The position numbers and the translations under genes were made by a program. Shown one piece after another: positions 1-8,350 of a DNA stretch of 34,776 nucleotides. The stretch spans positions 1 through 34,776 of the forward strand of contig JANPDA010000460.1 of NCBI GenBank assembly GCA_031431235.1. The letters run 5' to 3'. A model generated the notes under the pieces. That model was given only the letters and a program-made list of their open reading frames with translations, was not told where the DNA came from and made no database searches. The DNA is from JANNSW01 sp031431235 (GTDB lineage: Bacteria > Pseudomonadota > Alphaproteobacteria > Rhizobiales > Hyphomicrobiaceae). Position 1 is the stretch's first letter. The number at the start of each line of letters is the position of its first letter.

Positions 1-1275
1 GGCAAGAGCCTCGGCAACCGCCAGCGCTTCGTGCGCAGGGCCAAGGCCGACATTCGCGATGCCGTGCGCGATGCCTTGAAGAAGCGCCGGGTGAGCGAGG
101 CCGCGGGTGGCGAGAAGGTGACGATCCGCTCCAAGAGCCTGCGCGAGCCCTCCTTTGGCCTCGGCCGCTCCACTGGCTCGCGCGATTTCGTGTTGCCGGG
201 CAACAAGGACTACTCCGTCGGCGACGTGATCCAGAAGCCCCAAGGCGGCCAAGGGGGGCGTGGTGCCAAAGGCAGCCCCGACGGTTCGGGCGAGGATGAT
301 TTCGTCTTCCAGCTGACGAAGGAGGAGTTCCTCGAGATCTTTTTCGAGGACCTGAAATTGCCCAATCTCGTCAAGGCGAAGCTGAAGGAGCTGAAATCGC
401 CGTTGCCGGTGCGCGCGGGATTTTCGACGGACGGCTCGCCGGCCAAGCTCAACCGCGTGCGCACCATGCGCAACAGCCTCGCGCGCCGCATCGCGTTGCG
501 ACGCCCGAGCGAGGACGAGATCCACCTGGCCGAGGCAGCTCTGGTTGGGGCCGAGGCGCGCGATCCCCGCGACGAGGGGGCGATTGCCGAGCTGCGGACG
601 CGCCTCGAGCGCATGCGCTTCCTGCGCCGGACGATCGCCTACATCGACCCGATCGATCTGCAGTACAACCGCTTCGAGCGGGTACCGAAGCCGACCACGC
701 AGGCGGTGATGTTCTGCCTGATGGATGTCTCGGCCTCCATGACCGAGCAGTTGAAGGACCTGGCCAAGCAATTCTTCATGCTGTTGCACGTCTTCCTCAC
801 CCGCCACTACCGCGAGGTCGACGTGGTGTTCATCCGCCACACCACGGAGGCAGCCGAGGTCGACGAGGAGACTTTCTTCCGCGGCACCGAGACGGGCGGG
901 ACGGTCATCTCCTCGGCCTTCGAGGAGATGATGAAGGTCGTGCGCGCGCGCTATCCGGTGTCGGACTGGAACATCTATGCGGCGCAAGCCTCCGATGGCC
1001 ACAACTTCGACGACGACATGGCCCGCTGCATCGAGATGCTCGAAGGCGACATCCTGCCGGTGTGCCAGTATTTCGCCTATATCGAGGTGACGACCGAGCG
1101 GCAGCGGCAGATGGAAGATTCCGTCGTCTGGTCGGGTTATGAGGAGATCGCCGAGCGGCATCCCCATTTCGCCATGAAACGCGTGTCGAGTCCCTCGGAG
1201 ATCTATCCCGTGTTCCGCGAGCTGTTCTCGGCATCGGCCTCATCGCTCGCCCAGCCAGGGAGAGCTTCGCCATGA
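1..1275 (+). CDS. yeaH: YeaH/YhbH family (DUF444) VWA protein, 5' end outside window
   Basis: The reading frame is open from base 1. The residues before the first possible start (GTG at 31) already match the family N-terminus (GKSLGNRQRF), so the true start lies upstream and 424 residues are visible. The family carries a C-terminal von Willebrand A-like domain; the MIDAS motif DVSAS is at visible residues 242-246 and a matching ASDG motif follows later. A Gly-rich PQGGQGG stretch and the FVFQLTKEEF segment are family hallmarks. In Enterobacteria YeaH is encoded with the PrkA-type kinase YeaG and is linked to stress and stationary-phase adaptation. Here the stop overlaps the SpoVR start (ATGA), so the two are translationally coupled. 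A yeaG/prkA gene is expected just upstream; this is inference. The biochemical role is not established. Confidence 0.93.
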   Translation, partial: GKSLGNRQRFVRRAKADIRDAVRDALKKRRVSEAAGGEKVTIRSKSLREPSFGLGRSTGSRDFVLPGNKDYSVGDVIQKPQGGQGGRGAKGSPDGSGEDDFVFQLTKEEFLEIFFEDLKLPNLVKAKLKELKSPLPVRAGFSTDGSPAKLNRVRTMRNSLARRIALRRPSEDEIHLAEAALVGAEARDPRDEGAIAELRTRLERMRFLRRTIAYIDPIDLQYNRFERVPKPTTQAVMFCLMDVSASMTEQLKDLAKQFFMLLHVFLTRHYREVDVVFIRHTTEAAEVDEETFFRGTETGGTVISSAFEEMMKVVRARYPVSDWNIYAAQASDGHNFDDDMARCIEMLEGDILPVCQYFAYIEVTTERQRQMEDSVVWSGYEEIAERHPHFAMKRVSSPSEIYPVFRELFSASASSLAQPGRASP

Positions 1276-2831
1276 TCAAGCCGAAACGAAAGCGCAGCGT
1301 AAAGCCCTTGTTCGAGGGGGCCGAGTGGGATTTCGACCTGTTGAAGCGAGCCTATCACGCGATCGAGGAGATCGGCGTCGGTGAGCTCGGCTTGAACGTC
1401 TATCCCAACCAGATCGAGGTCATCACCGCCGAGCAGATGCTCGATGCCTATGCCTCGATCGGGCTGCCGCACATGTACCGGCACTGGTCGTTTGGCAAGC
1501 ACTTCGCCCGCGAGGAGGGTCTCTACCGCCGCGGCCAGCGCGTGCTCGCCTACGAGCTCGTGATCAACTCGAGCCCCTGCATCAGCTACGTCATGGAGGA
1601 AAACTCCATGACCATGCAGACGCTGGTGATCGCGCACGCGGCTTTCGGCCACAACCACTTCTTCAAGAACAACTATCTGTTCAAGCAATGGACCGACGCC
1701 GACTCGATCCTCGACTACATCGCTTTCGCCAAGGACTACGTGGCCGAGTGCGAGCAGCGCCATGGTGTCGAGGCGGTCGAGGCCGTCCTCGATTCCGCGC
1801 ACGCCCTGATGGGTCAAGGCGTCAGCCGGCATCCGGGCAAGCGCAAGTCGAAGATCCTGAAGCTCGAGGCTGAGAAGGCGCGCCGGCGCTGGCTCTACGA
1901 GGAGCAGACCTACAACGAGCTGTGGAAGACGCTGCCACGCTCCCAGCTGGCGCCCGAGGCGCTGAAGGAGGGCGAGGAGGACAGCGCGCGCGAGAACCAG
2001 TCGCTCGGGTTGCCAGAGGAGAACATTCTCTATTTTCTCGAGAAACACTCCCCTAAGCTGGAGGACTGGAAGCGCGAGATCCTGCGAATCGTGCGGATGA
2101 TGTCGCAATACTTCTTTCCCCAGCGTCAGACCAAGCTGATGAACGAGGGCTGCGCGACCTTCGTCCACTACGAGATCATGAACCGGCTCTACGAGAAGGG
2201 GCTGCTGACCGAGGGCTCGATGCTGGAGTTCCTGCACAGCCATTCCTCGGTGGTATTCCAGCCGACCTACGACCAACCCTTTTTCTCGGGCCTGAACCCC
2301 TACGCGCTCGGCTTTGCGATCATGCGCGACCTGAAGCGGATCGCCGAGGAGCCGACCTCGGAGGACATGGACTGGTTTCCCGAGTTCGCGGGCAAAGGCA
2401 ACGCCATGCAGGTGCTGCAGGGCGCCTGGGCGGATTTCCGCGACGACAGCTTCATCCAGCAATATCTCTCGCCCAAGGTCATCCGCGACTTCCGCTTCTT
2501 CGAGGTGCACGACGAGTCTGGCGCGCCCGTCGCCGAGGTGCGCTCGATCCATGACGAGGTGGGCTACCGGCGGCTGCGGCGCGCACTCGCCAAGCGCTAT
2601 GATTCCGGCGCGAGCGACCCCGACCTGCAGGTGGTCGCGGCCGATCTGTCGGGCGGGCGCCGGCTGACGCTGGTGCATCGGGTGCGCGAGGGCGTGCTGC
2701 TCGACAAGGAGCAATGCGACCGCACCATGCAGCATCTCGCCCGCCTCTGGGGCTACCGGGTGAAGCTGATCGAGGTCGATTCCCTGACCGAGAAGACCCT
2801 CAAGGAGCACGAGGCGCTGCCGATGCCGTGA
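1272..2831 (+). CDS. spoVR: SpoVR family protein
   Basis: This 519-residue protein has the full length of the SpoVR/YcgB family. The ATG overlaps the YeaH stop by four bases (ATGA). Conserved family blocks are visible: HAAFGHNHFFKNN at about residues 120-133, and MNEGCATFVHYEI near 290-302, both rich in His, Glu and Asn. In Bacillus subtilis SpoVR affects spore cortex formation, but in non-sporulating proteobacteria the gene travels with yeaG and yeaH and is regarded as part of a general stress cluster. It has no signal peptide or membrane segment, so it is probably cytoplasmic. The molecular activity is unknown. Identification of the family is secure; any statement on function is by gene association only. 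Confidence 0.95.
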   Translation: MIKPKRKRSVKPLFEGAEWDFDLLKRAYHAIEEIGVGELGLNVYPNQIEVITAEQMLDAYASIGLPHMYRHWSFGKHFAREEGLYRRGQRVLAYELVINSSPCISYVMEENSMTMQTLVIAHAAFGHNHFFKNNYLFKQWTDADSILDYIAFAKDYVAECEQRHGVEAVEAVLDSAHALMGQGVSRHPGKRKSKILKLEAEKARRRWLYEEQTYNELWKTLPRSQLAPEALKEGEEDSARENQSLGLPEENILYFLEKHSPKLEDWKREILRIVRMMSQYFFPQRQTKLMNEGCATFVHYEIMNRLYEKGLLTEGSMLEFLHSHSSVVFQPTYDQPFFSGLNPYALGFAIMRDLKRIAEEPTSEDMDWFPEFAGKGNAMQVLQGAWADFRDDSFIQQYLSPKVIRDFRFFEVHDESGAPVAEVRSIHDEVGYRRLRRALAKRYDSGASDPDLQVVAADLSGGRRLTLVHRVREGVLLDKEQCDRTMQHLARLWGYRVKLIEVDSLTEKTLKEHEALPMP

Positions 2832-3005
2832 GGGGCGGGGCGGCGCATCGAGCGTTGGCTGGGCTGAGAGAGCAAGCTGGGTTACGCGAAGGCTCACCCC
2901 TGCCTATGGTGCGCTCGCGGGATGTGACCCCTCCCGCCACTTGCACATCGCCAAGGCGATCGCCACCTATCGGCGCGCTGTATTGGCTTCAGAGGTCTTC
3001 CCGAA

Positions 3006-3524
3006 ATGCTCGTCATGCTCATGAGGCGCCTCGCTATCGTCGTTGCACTGTCCGTGCAGTTCCCGTTCGCGGCCTTCGCCGACGACGACCCCGAGCTCAT
3101 CTTCAAGAAGACGACTGTCTGGCGCCTGCTCTCGCCTGACGCCAAGCTCGCGACCTATGTGATCGACGATCCGGGCATCGAGGGTGTCGCCTGCTACTTC
3201 ACGGTGCCGGAGATAGGCGGCTGGAAGGGCTGGGCAGGCTTTGCCGAGGAGCGCTCGGAGGTTTCACTCGCCTGCCGCCAGACCGGTCCCGTCGCCATCA
3301 AGGCGAAGTTCGAGCAGGGTGACGAGATCTATCGCGAGCGGCGATCGCTCTTCTTCAAGAAGATGCGCATCGTGCGCGGCTGCGACGCCAAGCGCAACGT
3401 GCTCGTCTACCTGACCTACACGGACAAGCTGATCGAGGGCTCGCCGCAGAACTCGACCTCGACCGTCCCGATCATGCCCTGGGGAGCTCTGCCGGCACCG
3501 AAATGCGGCGAGTTCCTGAAGTAG
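3006..3524 (+). CDS. creA: CreA family periplasmic protein
   Basis: The 172-residue product begins with a signal peptide (positively charged MRR, hydrophobic core, AFA cleavage site near residue 25). The body then matches E. coli CreA: a DDPGIEGVACYF segment, GGWKGWAGFAEE, SLACRQTGP, a FFKKMRIVR block, DAKRNVLVYLTYTDKLIEGSP, and the terminal VPIMPWG. Two or three Cys may form a disulfide. The start is uncertain: ATG codons at 3006, 3015 and 3021 are in frame, the last giving MRRLAIVV, a more usual signal-peptide beginning; an AGAGG lies about ten bases before 3006. CreA is a conserved periplasmic protein of unknown function, in E. coli next to but not required for the CreBC system. Here it stands alone, convergent with the DMT gene. 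Confidence 0.9.
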   Translation: MLVMLMRRLAIVVALSVQFPFAAFADDDPELIFKKTTVWRLLSPDAKLATYVIDDPGIEGVACYFTVPEIGGWKGWAGFAEERSEVSLACRQTGPVAIKAKFEQGDEIYRERRSLFFKKMRIVRGCDAKRNVLVYLTYTDKLIEGSPQNSTSTVPIMPWGALPAPKCGEFLK

Positions 3525-3693
3525 GGCCGCGCGCTCGACCTCCAAAATCAGGCCAGCAAGGTCGCAGCGCGCTTCGCTTGTAACACCCCTCGCTGCCAGC
3601 GGTGGCGTGGTCTCGGCGTGTCCGTGCGTCCCAGGAAAGCACGCTGGCCCGCCGGACGAAAGTGGTCTTGCCTCCCTCCGCGCCGAGCGGCGA

Positions 3694-4557
3694 TCAGCCT
3701 GACTGGCGTGCCCGCGCGACGATCAGCCCGCTCGCCACGATCACGGCCATGCCGATCCAGACCAGGCGATCGGGCACATCGCCGAACCAGAGAAAGCCGA
3801 CGATGACGCCGGCGACGATCTCGGCATAGCCGAACGGCGCCAGCGTCGAGGCCTTGGCGTGGGCGAAGGCTTCCAGGATCATCCACTGGTTGGCCGCGCT
3901 GATGAGGCCCAGGACTCCGATCATCGCCGCGGCCTCGAGCCCGATCGGCTGCCAACCGCCCAGAAGGGGCAGCGCGAACACGGTCGTTCCAATCACCGCG
4001 CTCGTGGTCGAGGTCACCAGCGGGGGCGAGGAGCTGGCAAGCTTGCGGTTGATGAGAAGCGAGAAGGCGAGTGCAGCCCCGCAAAGCACCGCGGAAAGCG
4101 CATGCACATCGACGCCACCGATGTCCGGCCGCATCACGATGACGACACCCGCGAACCCGCCGATGACCCCGTACCAGGCCGCGGCTGGTACGCGCTCGCC
4201 GAGCGCTGCCGGCGCGATCGCCGTCACCATGAAGGGGTAGACGTAGATGAGCGCGATTGCGTCCGCGATCGGCATGCCGGCGGCTGCATAGATGAACGAC
4301 CAGGTGGCAACGCAGAGCAACGCCCCACGCGCGAGCTGCAGCAGCGGCTGCGGCGGGCGCAGCAAAGCGGTGCCGTGGTGAAAGATCGCGAAGGGCAGCA
4401 CGATCGCCAGATAGGCCGCATAGCGTACGAATGAGATCATGGTCTCGGAAAGCAGCGGCGTCAGCGCCTTCAGCAGCGCGCCGTTGACTGCCCCCAGCGA
4501 CACGCCTGCGACCATCAGCATGATGCCGAAAAGCGGCGATATCTTCCTCTCGCTCAT
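3694..4557 (-). CDS. DMT (EamA) family transporter, last gene of the CDF-cupin-DMT operon
   Basis: The 287-residue protein has about ten hydrophobic segments in two EamA repeats, the first ending with a GVVIVMRPD block and the second with GFLWFGDVPDRLVWIGMAVI. Both blocks are typical of the drug/metabolite transporter superfamily in the inner membrane. The ATG at 4557 lies six bases after the stop of the cupin gene, so the two are almost certainly co-transcribed and probably co-translated. It resembles the second DMT protein at 15084-15980 (shared GY-EIV and FGD-PDR motifs). The substrate cannot be read from sequence. Pairing with an ectoine-synthase-like cupin suggests export or uptake of a small zwitterionic or amino-acid-derived metabolite; this is inference only. 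Confidence 0.9.
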   Translation of the reverse strand: MSERKISPLFGIMLMVAGVSLGAVNGALLKALTPLLSETMISFVRYAAYLAIVLPFAIFHHGTALLRPPQPLLQLARGALLCVATWSFIYAAAGMPIADAIALIYVYPFMVTAIAPAALGERVPAAAWYGVIGGFAGVVIVMRPDIGGVDVHALSAVLCGAALAFSLLINRKLASSSPPLVTSTTSAVIGTTVFALPLLGGWQPIGLEAAAMIGVLGLISAANQWMILEAFAHAKASTLAPFGYAEIVAGVIVGFLWFGDVPDRLVWIGMAVIVASGLIVARARQSG

Positions 4558-4563
4558 GGCCGA

Positions 4564-4947
4564 TCAGTCGAGGAGGGGAAACGAGCCGTCGGTATCGTTG
4601 ACCTCGGGTCCGACCAGTGCTGGCACGAAGATGGTAATGAGCCGCACGCTCTCGACCACCTCGAAGCGGAAGCGCTCGCCTTTGGCGGCTGCCCACAAGG
4701 TGCCGGGTCCGATGTCATGGGTGGTGCCATTGCCAAGATCCTCCAGCCATGCGTGGCCTGCGAGGCAATAGCCGACCTCCACGTGGTGACGATAGCCATA
4801 GACGGTCGGCGGCGCGCGGTGCAGCGTGATATCGGTCAAGGTGAGGCCGACGCCGTCCTCACGCAGCAGGAACCGCGTCGTCGACCATTTGTCGGTTGCA
4901 ACCGCGCGCGAGCTTCCCACCAGCTCGGCCTTGTGGCGGATGATCAT
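4564..4947 (-). CDS. Ectoine-synthase-like (EctC family) cupin with altered metal site
   Basis: This 127-residue protein aligns end to end with ectoine synthase: N-terminal MIIRH, KWSTTRFLL (Trp21, Arg25), HHVEVGYC (Glu57), DIGPGTLW, and the C-terminal IFVPALVGPEVND followed by DGSFPLL. Ectoine synthase closes N-gamma-acetyl-diaminobutyrate to ectoine with an iron held by Glu, Tyr and His. By hand alignment the Glu is kept (E57), but the Tyr position is Trp (W85) and the His position is Phe (F93). Canonical activity is therefore doubtful. ectA, ectB, ectD and ask_ect are absent from the window. The ATG overlaps the stop of the cation efflux gene (ATGA) and the DMT gene starts six bases after its stop. 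It may act on another substrate or bind a ligand. Family assignment is solid; function is open. Confidence 0.85.
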   Translation of the reverse strand: MIIRHKAELVGSSRAVATDKWSTTRFLLREDGVGLTLTDITLHRAPPTVYGYRHHVEVGYCLAGHAWLEDLGNGTTHDIGPGTLWAAAKGERFRFEVVESVRLITIFVPALVGPEVNDTDGSFPLLD

Positions 4948-5918
4948 GATTGCCTCTTGGCGCCCGCGCCCTCAGCGGCGTCGGCCGCATGCGTGGTGTG
5001 GCTCTGCACCTCGACGAACAGGCGCTTGACCTCGGGGTGCTCCGCCTTGATTGCGCGCTCGATCCGCCCGGCGGTCACCTCGACCACATGGGCGGTGACG
5101 GTGTTGGAGAAGTCGAGGCTCATCGTCACCAGCACATCGTGGGGTCCGAAGTGCAGCGTGCGGATCTCGTTGACTTTCTGGATCACGGCGCGCCCGTTGC
5201 TCGAGCCTTCGCGCTGCACGATCTCGCGAATGGAGGCAACCAAGGTCGGGTCGGCGGCTTCCCCGATGATCAGGCCATGGGTCTCGCGCGACAGGAACGC
5301 AGCGACGCCCGCGAGCATCACGCCGATCACGATCGAGGTCACCCCGTCGATCCAGCCGGCGCCGAGTTGATCGGCGAGAAAGATGCCCACGAGCGCTATC
5401 ACGAGGCCCAAGAGCGCCGCCAGATCCTCGATCAGCACCGTGAACAGCACGGGATCCTTGGAGCTGGTGATCGCCGAGACGGCGCTGGTGTCGCCGCGCT
5501 GGGCGTTGAACTCCGTCATTGCGATCTTGAACGAGATCGTTTCGATCGCGATGGCAATGCCGAGCACGACGTAGTTCACATAGGGGCTGGAAAGCTCGTG
5601 AGGATCGATCAGCTTCTCGATGCCCTCGTAGATCGAGAAGCCGGCGCCCAGCGAGAACAGCAGGACCGCGACGACAAAGCTCCAGAAATAGATCTCCTTG
5701 CCATAGCCGAAGGGATGGCGCTCGTCGGCAGGACGCTCGGCCCGGCGCATGCCAAACAACAGCAGCCCCTGGTTGCCGGTGTCGACGAGCGAATGGATCG
5801 CTTCCGACAACATGGCCGATGAGCCGGTGTAGAGCGAAGCGGCGAACTTGGTGACGGCGATGCCGAGATTGGCGGCCAGCGCCGCCACGACGACCGTCTT
5901 CGACCCGTGTCCGGCCAT
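4944..5918 (-). CDS. Cation diffusion facilitator (CDF) family transporter
   Basis: The product is 324 residues, with about six membrane segments followed by a cytoplasmic C-terminal domain. SEAIHSLVDTGNQ in the second helix carries the His/Asp metal-site motif, ADERHPFGYGKE lies in the following loop, LIEDLAALLGL in a later helix and DGVTSIVIGVML after it. These mark a zinc/iron/manganese efflux protein of the subgroup related to mitochondrial ZnT9. The start is taken at ATG 5918 because it is preceded by a good GAGGA ribosome site; the open frame continues upstream without family-like sequence. It is the first gene of a three-gene operon with the EctC-like cupin (ATGA overlap) and a DMT transporter. 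The metal exported cannot be determined from sequence. Confidence 0.93.
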   Translation of the reverse strand: MAGHGSKTVVVAALAANLGIAVTKFAASLYTGSSAMLSEAIHSLVDTGNQGLLLFGMRRAERPADERHPFGYGKEIYFWSFVVAVLLFSLGAGFSIYEGIEKLIDPHELSSPYVNYVVLGIAIAIETISFKIAMTEFNAQRGDTSAVSAITSSKDPVLFTVLIEDLAALLGLVIALVGIFLADQLGAGWIDGVTSIVIGVMLAGVAAFLSRETHGLIIGEAADPTLVASIREIVQREGSSNGRAVIQKVNEIRTLHFGPHDVLVTMSLDFSNTVTAHVVEVTAGRIERAIKAEHPEVKRLFVEVQSHTTHAADAAEGAGAKRQS

Positions 5919-6065
5919 GATGTGGTTTCCTCGCGGGCCTGCCGCCTCGGCTGCCTTCAGCTCAGTGTGGCTGCCAACCGGCCTTTCAGCAAGACGTTGG
6001 AGGCGCAAGAGGGCAACGTGTCCGGCTGCCGCGCCGTACCGCTCGACCCTCCGCTTGCCCGCGCT

Positions 6066-6275
6066 TCACTCCAGGTCGAACTGCAGGATCGCCATTTGAA
6101 ACTGGTAGGAGACCTCGCCGTCCTCGTCGTCGCGGAACAGAATGCCGATGAACTCGTCTCCCACGAGCACCTCGGCCGAATCGTCTTTCTTCGGGCGCTG
6201 CTTCACGCTCAGGGTTTCGAGCTTGAACGTCTTGCGCAGATATTTCTCGAGCTTCACGATCTCGTCGCGGTTCAC
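6066..6275 (-). CDS. DUF3126 family protein
   Basis: This small acidic protein has 69 residues and begins at a GTG (6275) preceded by GAGGAG. The frame is open upstream, but only from this GTG does it match the family (start NRDEIVKLEKYLRKTF). The core KKDDSAEVLVGDEFIGILF and the ending YQFQMAILQFDLE are typical of DUF3126, a short alphaproteobacterial family. No signal peptide or transmembrane segment is present. In many alphaproteobacteria the gene lies beside cysE, as here, but no function has been established. The preceding 242 bases (6276-6517), between it and the cysE stop, contain no gene I can support. Confidence 0.88.
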   Translation of the reverse strand: MNRDEIVKLEKYLRKTFKLETLSVKQRPKKDDSAEVLVGDEFIGILFRDDEDGEVSYQFQMAILQFDLE

Positions 6276-6517
6276 GGCAAGGCACTCCTCGGATGGCGGC
6301 CGGATTGGCGTCTCGAGTCCAGCCGGCCAGAGGCGGCACGTTGGCTCGAACCTTCCTAGCAGGCATTCGTTGGAAGCCCACCGATTGCCTGCTCGGATTT
6401 CTTTGTTCCCGCAGAGTCTTATCGCCAAACCGGGAAGACCACTTTGGCGAACTCTGCTTAGCAGGGGCCAGCCAACCAAGGCAATTCATGGTTTGCAGTG
6501 ACCGGTCGGGACGCTGC

Positions 6518-7351
6518 TCAGTCGTCGGCGATTTCGCGGGCGAACATCTGGTCCATGCTGCGCGAGGGGTCCTTGCAGTCGGATTCGCCGACGATCCTGG
6601 CCGGCACGCCCGCAACGGTCTTGCGCGGTGGCACGTCCTGCAACACCACGCTGCCGGCGGCGACGCGTGAGCAGGCGCCGACCGTGATGTTGCCGAGGAT
6701 CTTGGCGCCAGCGCCGATCAACACGCCGTTCGAGATCTTGGGGTGCCGGTCGCCGGTATCCTTGCCGGTGCCCCCCAGCGTTACGCCATGCAGCATCGAG
6801 ACATCGTCGCCGACCTGCGCCGTCTCGCCGATCACGATGGCATGGCCATGGTCGATGAAGATACCGCGCCCGATCCGGGCAGCCGGATGAATGTCGATCG
6901 AGAACACGCGGCTCGACTGGCTCTGCAGATAGAGCGCGAAGTCGCGCCGTCCTTGCATCCACAACACATGCGCGAAGCGATGGGTCTGGAGCGCATGGAA
7001 GCCCTTGAAGTAGAGCAGCGGCTCGATCAGGCGCGTGCAGGCGGGATCGCGGTCGAGCACGGCGACGAGATCGGCGCGGAAGCATTCGCCCAGCTCGGGT
7101 GCCTCCATCATCAGGTCGTCGAACGTGTCGTAGAGGAGACCAGCGTCGACGTCGGGGTGGGTCAGTCGTTGCGACAGGCGGTGGCAGATCGCCTCCTCGA
7201 GCCGGTCGTGATGCAGGATCGTCGCGTAGATGAAGCCGCCGAGCGCGGGCTCGCGCTGCATGGCGGCCTCGGCCTCCCCGCGCGTGCGCGTCCACAGCGG
7301 GTCGCAGCGGTCGATCTGGCCATCGAGGGCATGGGCGGAACGCTTATTCAT
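6518..7351 (-). CDS. cysE: Serine O-acetyltransferase
   Basis: CysE transfers acetyl from acetyl-CoA to L-serine, giving O-acetylserine, the carbon skeleton for cysteine. The 277-residue product has the alpha-helical SATase N-domain (about residues 15-115) and a left-handed beta-helix of hexapeptide repeats. The latter includes IDIHPAARIGRG, the catalytic IDHGHAIVIGETA stretch and the LHGVTLGGTGK loop, ending with AGSVVLQDVPPRKTVAGVPARIVG. The ATG at 7351 has a GAGGAG site. E. coli CysE ends in an Ile that inserts into CysK to form the cysteine synthase complex. This protein instead ends AREIADD, so complex formation by that exact contact is not evident. It stands upstream of DUF3126 on the same strand. 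Confidence 0.97.
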   Translation of the reverse strand: MNKRSAHALDGQIDRCDPLWTRTRGEAEAAMQREPALGGFIYATILHHDRLEEAICHRLSQRLTHPDVDAGLLYDTFDDLMMEAPELGECFRADLVAVLDRDPACTRLIEPLLYFKGFHALQTHRFAHVLWMQGRRDFALYLQSQSSRVFSIDIHPAARIGRGIFIDHGHAIVIGETAQVGDDVSMLHGVTLGGTGKDTGDRHPKISNGVLIGAGAKILGNITVGACSRVAAGSVVLQDVPPRKTVAGVPARIVGESDCKDPSRSMDQMFAREIADD

Positions 7352-7509
7352 GGCTTGCTACTCCTCGCAAGAGCTGCGGACCGGCGCTGCTGCTGCGACC
7401 GGCCGTGCCCTCGATACGCTGATACCCGACATGCAGATGATGGAGATTGCGCTCGAGCGCAAGTCCCCGATCGCCTCGTGGGCTCCGTGTGGGCGCAGCG
7501 ATCCGCCAA

Positions 7510-7578
7510 GCCGCTTCGCGGGCGTTGGTCAGGCCGCTTCGCGGGAGTTGATCATGCCGCTTCGCGGGCATGATGCAT
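7510..7578. repeat. Three 23-bp tandem repeats over the 3' end of the TerB-like gene
   Basis: The 13-base core GCCGCTTCGCGGG occurs at 7510, 7533 and 7556, exactly 23 bases apart. The first two units are similar over nearly the whole 23 bases; the third keeps mainly the core. The third unit encodes the final REAA residues of the TerB-like protein on the minus strand, so the array looks like outward duplication of the gene's own 3' end. In the second unit a TGA also follows the REAA-coding bases. Confidence 0.8.
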
Positions 7579-8205
7579 GATCGAGACCACCTCGACGATC
7601 ATCCGCGCGCGATCGTTCTCGATCTCGAGCCACTTGGCCAGATCCAGCGAAAGCACGCGCTCGGCGGCAGCAACTTGCCGATCCGCGAACAGAACTCGCG
7701 CGGCAAAGGCGAACGCGGTTTCCCGCAGTGCCAGCGAGAGCACCTTGCGCGAGCGCTGACAGCAAGCGGCGATGCCATCCTTGCTGATCAGGTCGAAGGC
7801 GGCCTGCGCACAAGCGGCGACGCGGTCCTCGTCCATGCCGTCGAAGATCGGGCTCCAGGCACAGATCGTCTTCAGCTGCTCGATCTCCTCAGGCGCGACC
7901 TTGCTGTCGGCCATCATCATCGCGACGATCGGGATCATGACCGCCGACGGCACGTCGAGTTGGTCGCTGGTGCCGACGCCATGCAGATTGACGAACAGAT
8001 CGGGCGTTGCTTTGGCCTTGGGTGGCTCAGGCGCTCGCCCACCGCCGAACAGGCCACCCATGTTGCGGCGCGGCGGCTCATTGCCGCCAGCGGCCTTGGC
8101 GCGATCGACTGCCGAGGGGCCTGCTGTGCGCTCGTCGGGGCGTGCGCCCCTGGGGTTGCCCGGTTTGGCAGCATTCCCCTGATCTCGAAACCATGACAGT
8201 GCCAT
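7552..8205 (-). CDS. TerB-like (tellurite resistance TerB family) protein
   Basis: The protein has 217 residues. The first 65 or so are low complexity and rich in Pro, Gly, Arg and Ala, with an RRNMGGLFGGGRAPEPPKA linker. The C-terminal 130 form an all-helical domain resembling TerB: PSAVMIPIVAMMMADSKVAPEEIEQLKTI begins it and a duplicated segment with acidic residues (FADRQVAAAERVLSLDLAKWL) ends it. TerB-fold domains are thought to bind metal and sit in stress or phage-response complexes, but isolated members like this are poorly understood. No other ter genes are nearby. The ATG at 8205 has a GGGGGGCG site. The stop lies within a 23-bp tandem repeat. Family assignment is moderate because TerB-fold sequences diverge widely. 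Confidence 0.75.
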   Translation of the reverse strand: MALSWFRDQGNAAKPGNPRGARPDERTAGPSAVDRAKAAGGNEPPRRNMGGLFGGGRAPEPPKAKATPDLFVNLHGVGTSDQLDVPSAVMIPIVAMMMADSKVAPEEIEQLKTICAWSPIFDGMDEDRVAACAQAAFDLISKDGIAACCQRSRKVLSLALRETAFAFAARVLFADRQVAAAERVLSLDLAKWLEIENDRARMIVEVVSIMHHAREAA

Positions 8206-8223
8206 TGTCGCCCCCCTAATCCC

Positions 8224-8258
8224 AACAAAATGAAGAGGTTGTCATCCTTGCCGACAAC
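8224..8258 (-). terminator. Possible intrinsic terminator after the EAL gene
   Basis: On the minus strand GTTGTC and GACAAC form a six-base-pair hairpin (8238-8258) followed by the T-rich CTCTTCATTTTGTTG. It lies about 90 bases after the EAL stop and just before the TerB-like start. The stem is short and the T-run interrupted, so support is weak. Confidence 0.3.
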
Positions 8259-8350
8259 ATCAGACTACCACCGGCAGGCCCAGCGGCACAAGCGGCTGAT
8301 CCTGGCCAGCTCTTTCCAGCGATGGAGAGTTGCCGGCTCGTTCGACTGCA

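Noticed and set aside
1203..2897. Long open frame antisense to the SpoVR gene
   Set aside because: High GC third positions keep the opposite strand open; the translation is Leu/His/Arg-rich without any family motif, while SpoVR is unmistakable.
4564..4947. Ectoine biosynthesis operon
   Set aside because: Only an EctC-like gene is present; ectA, ectB and ectD are absent and two metal ligands are changed.
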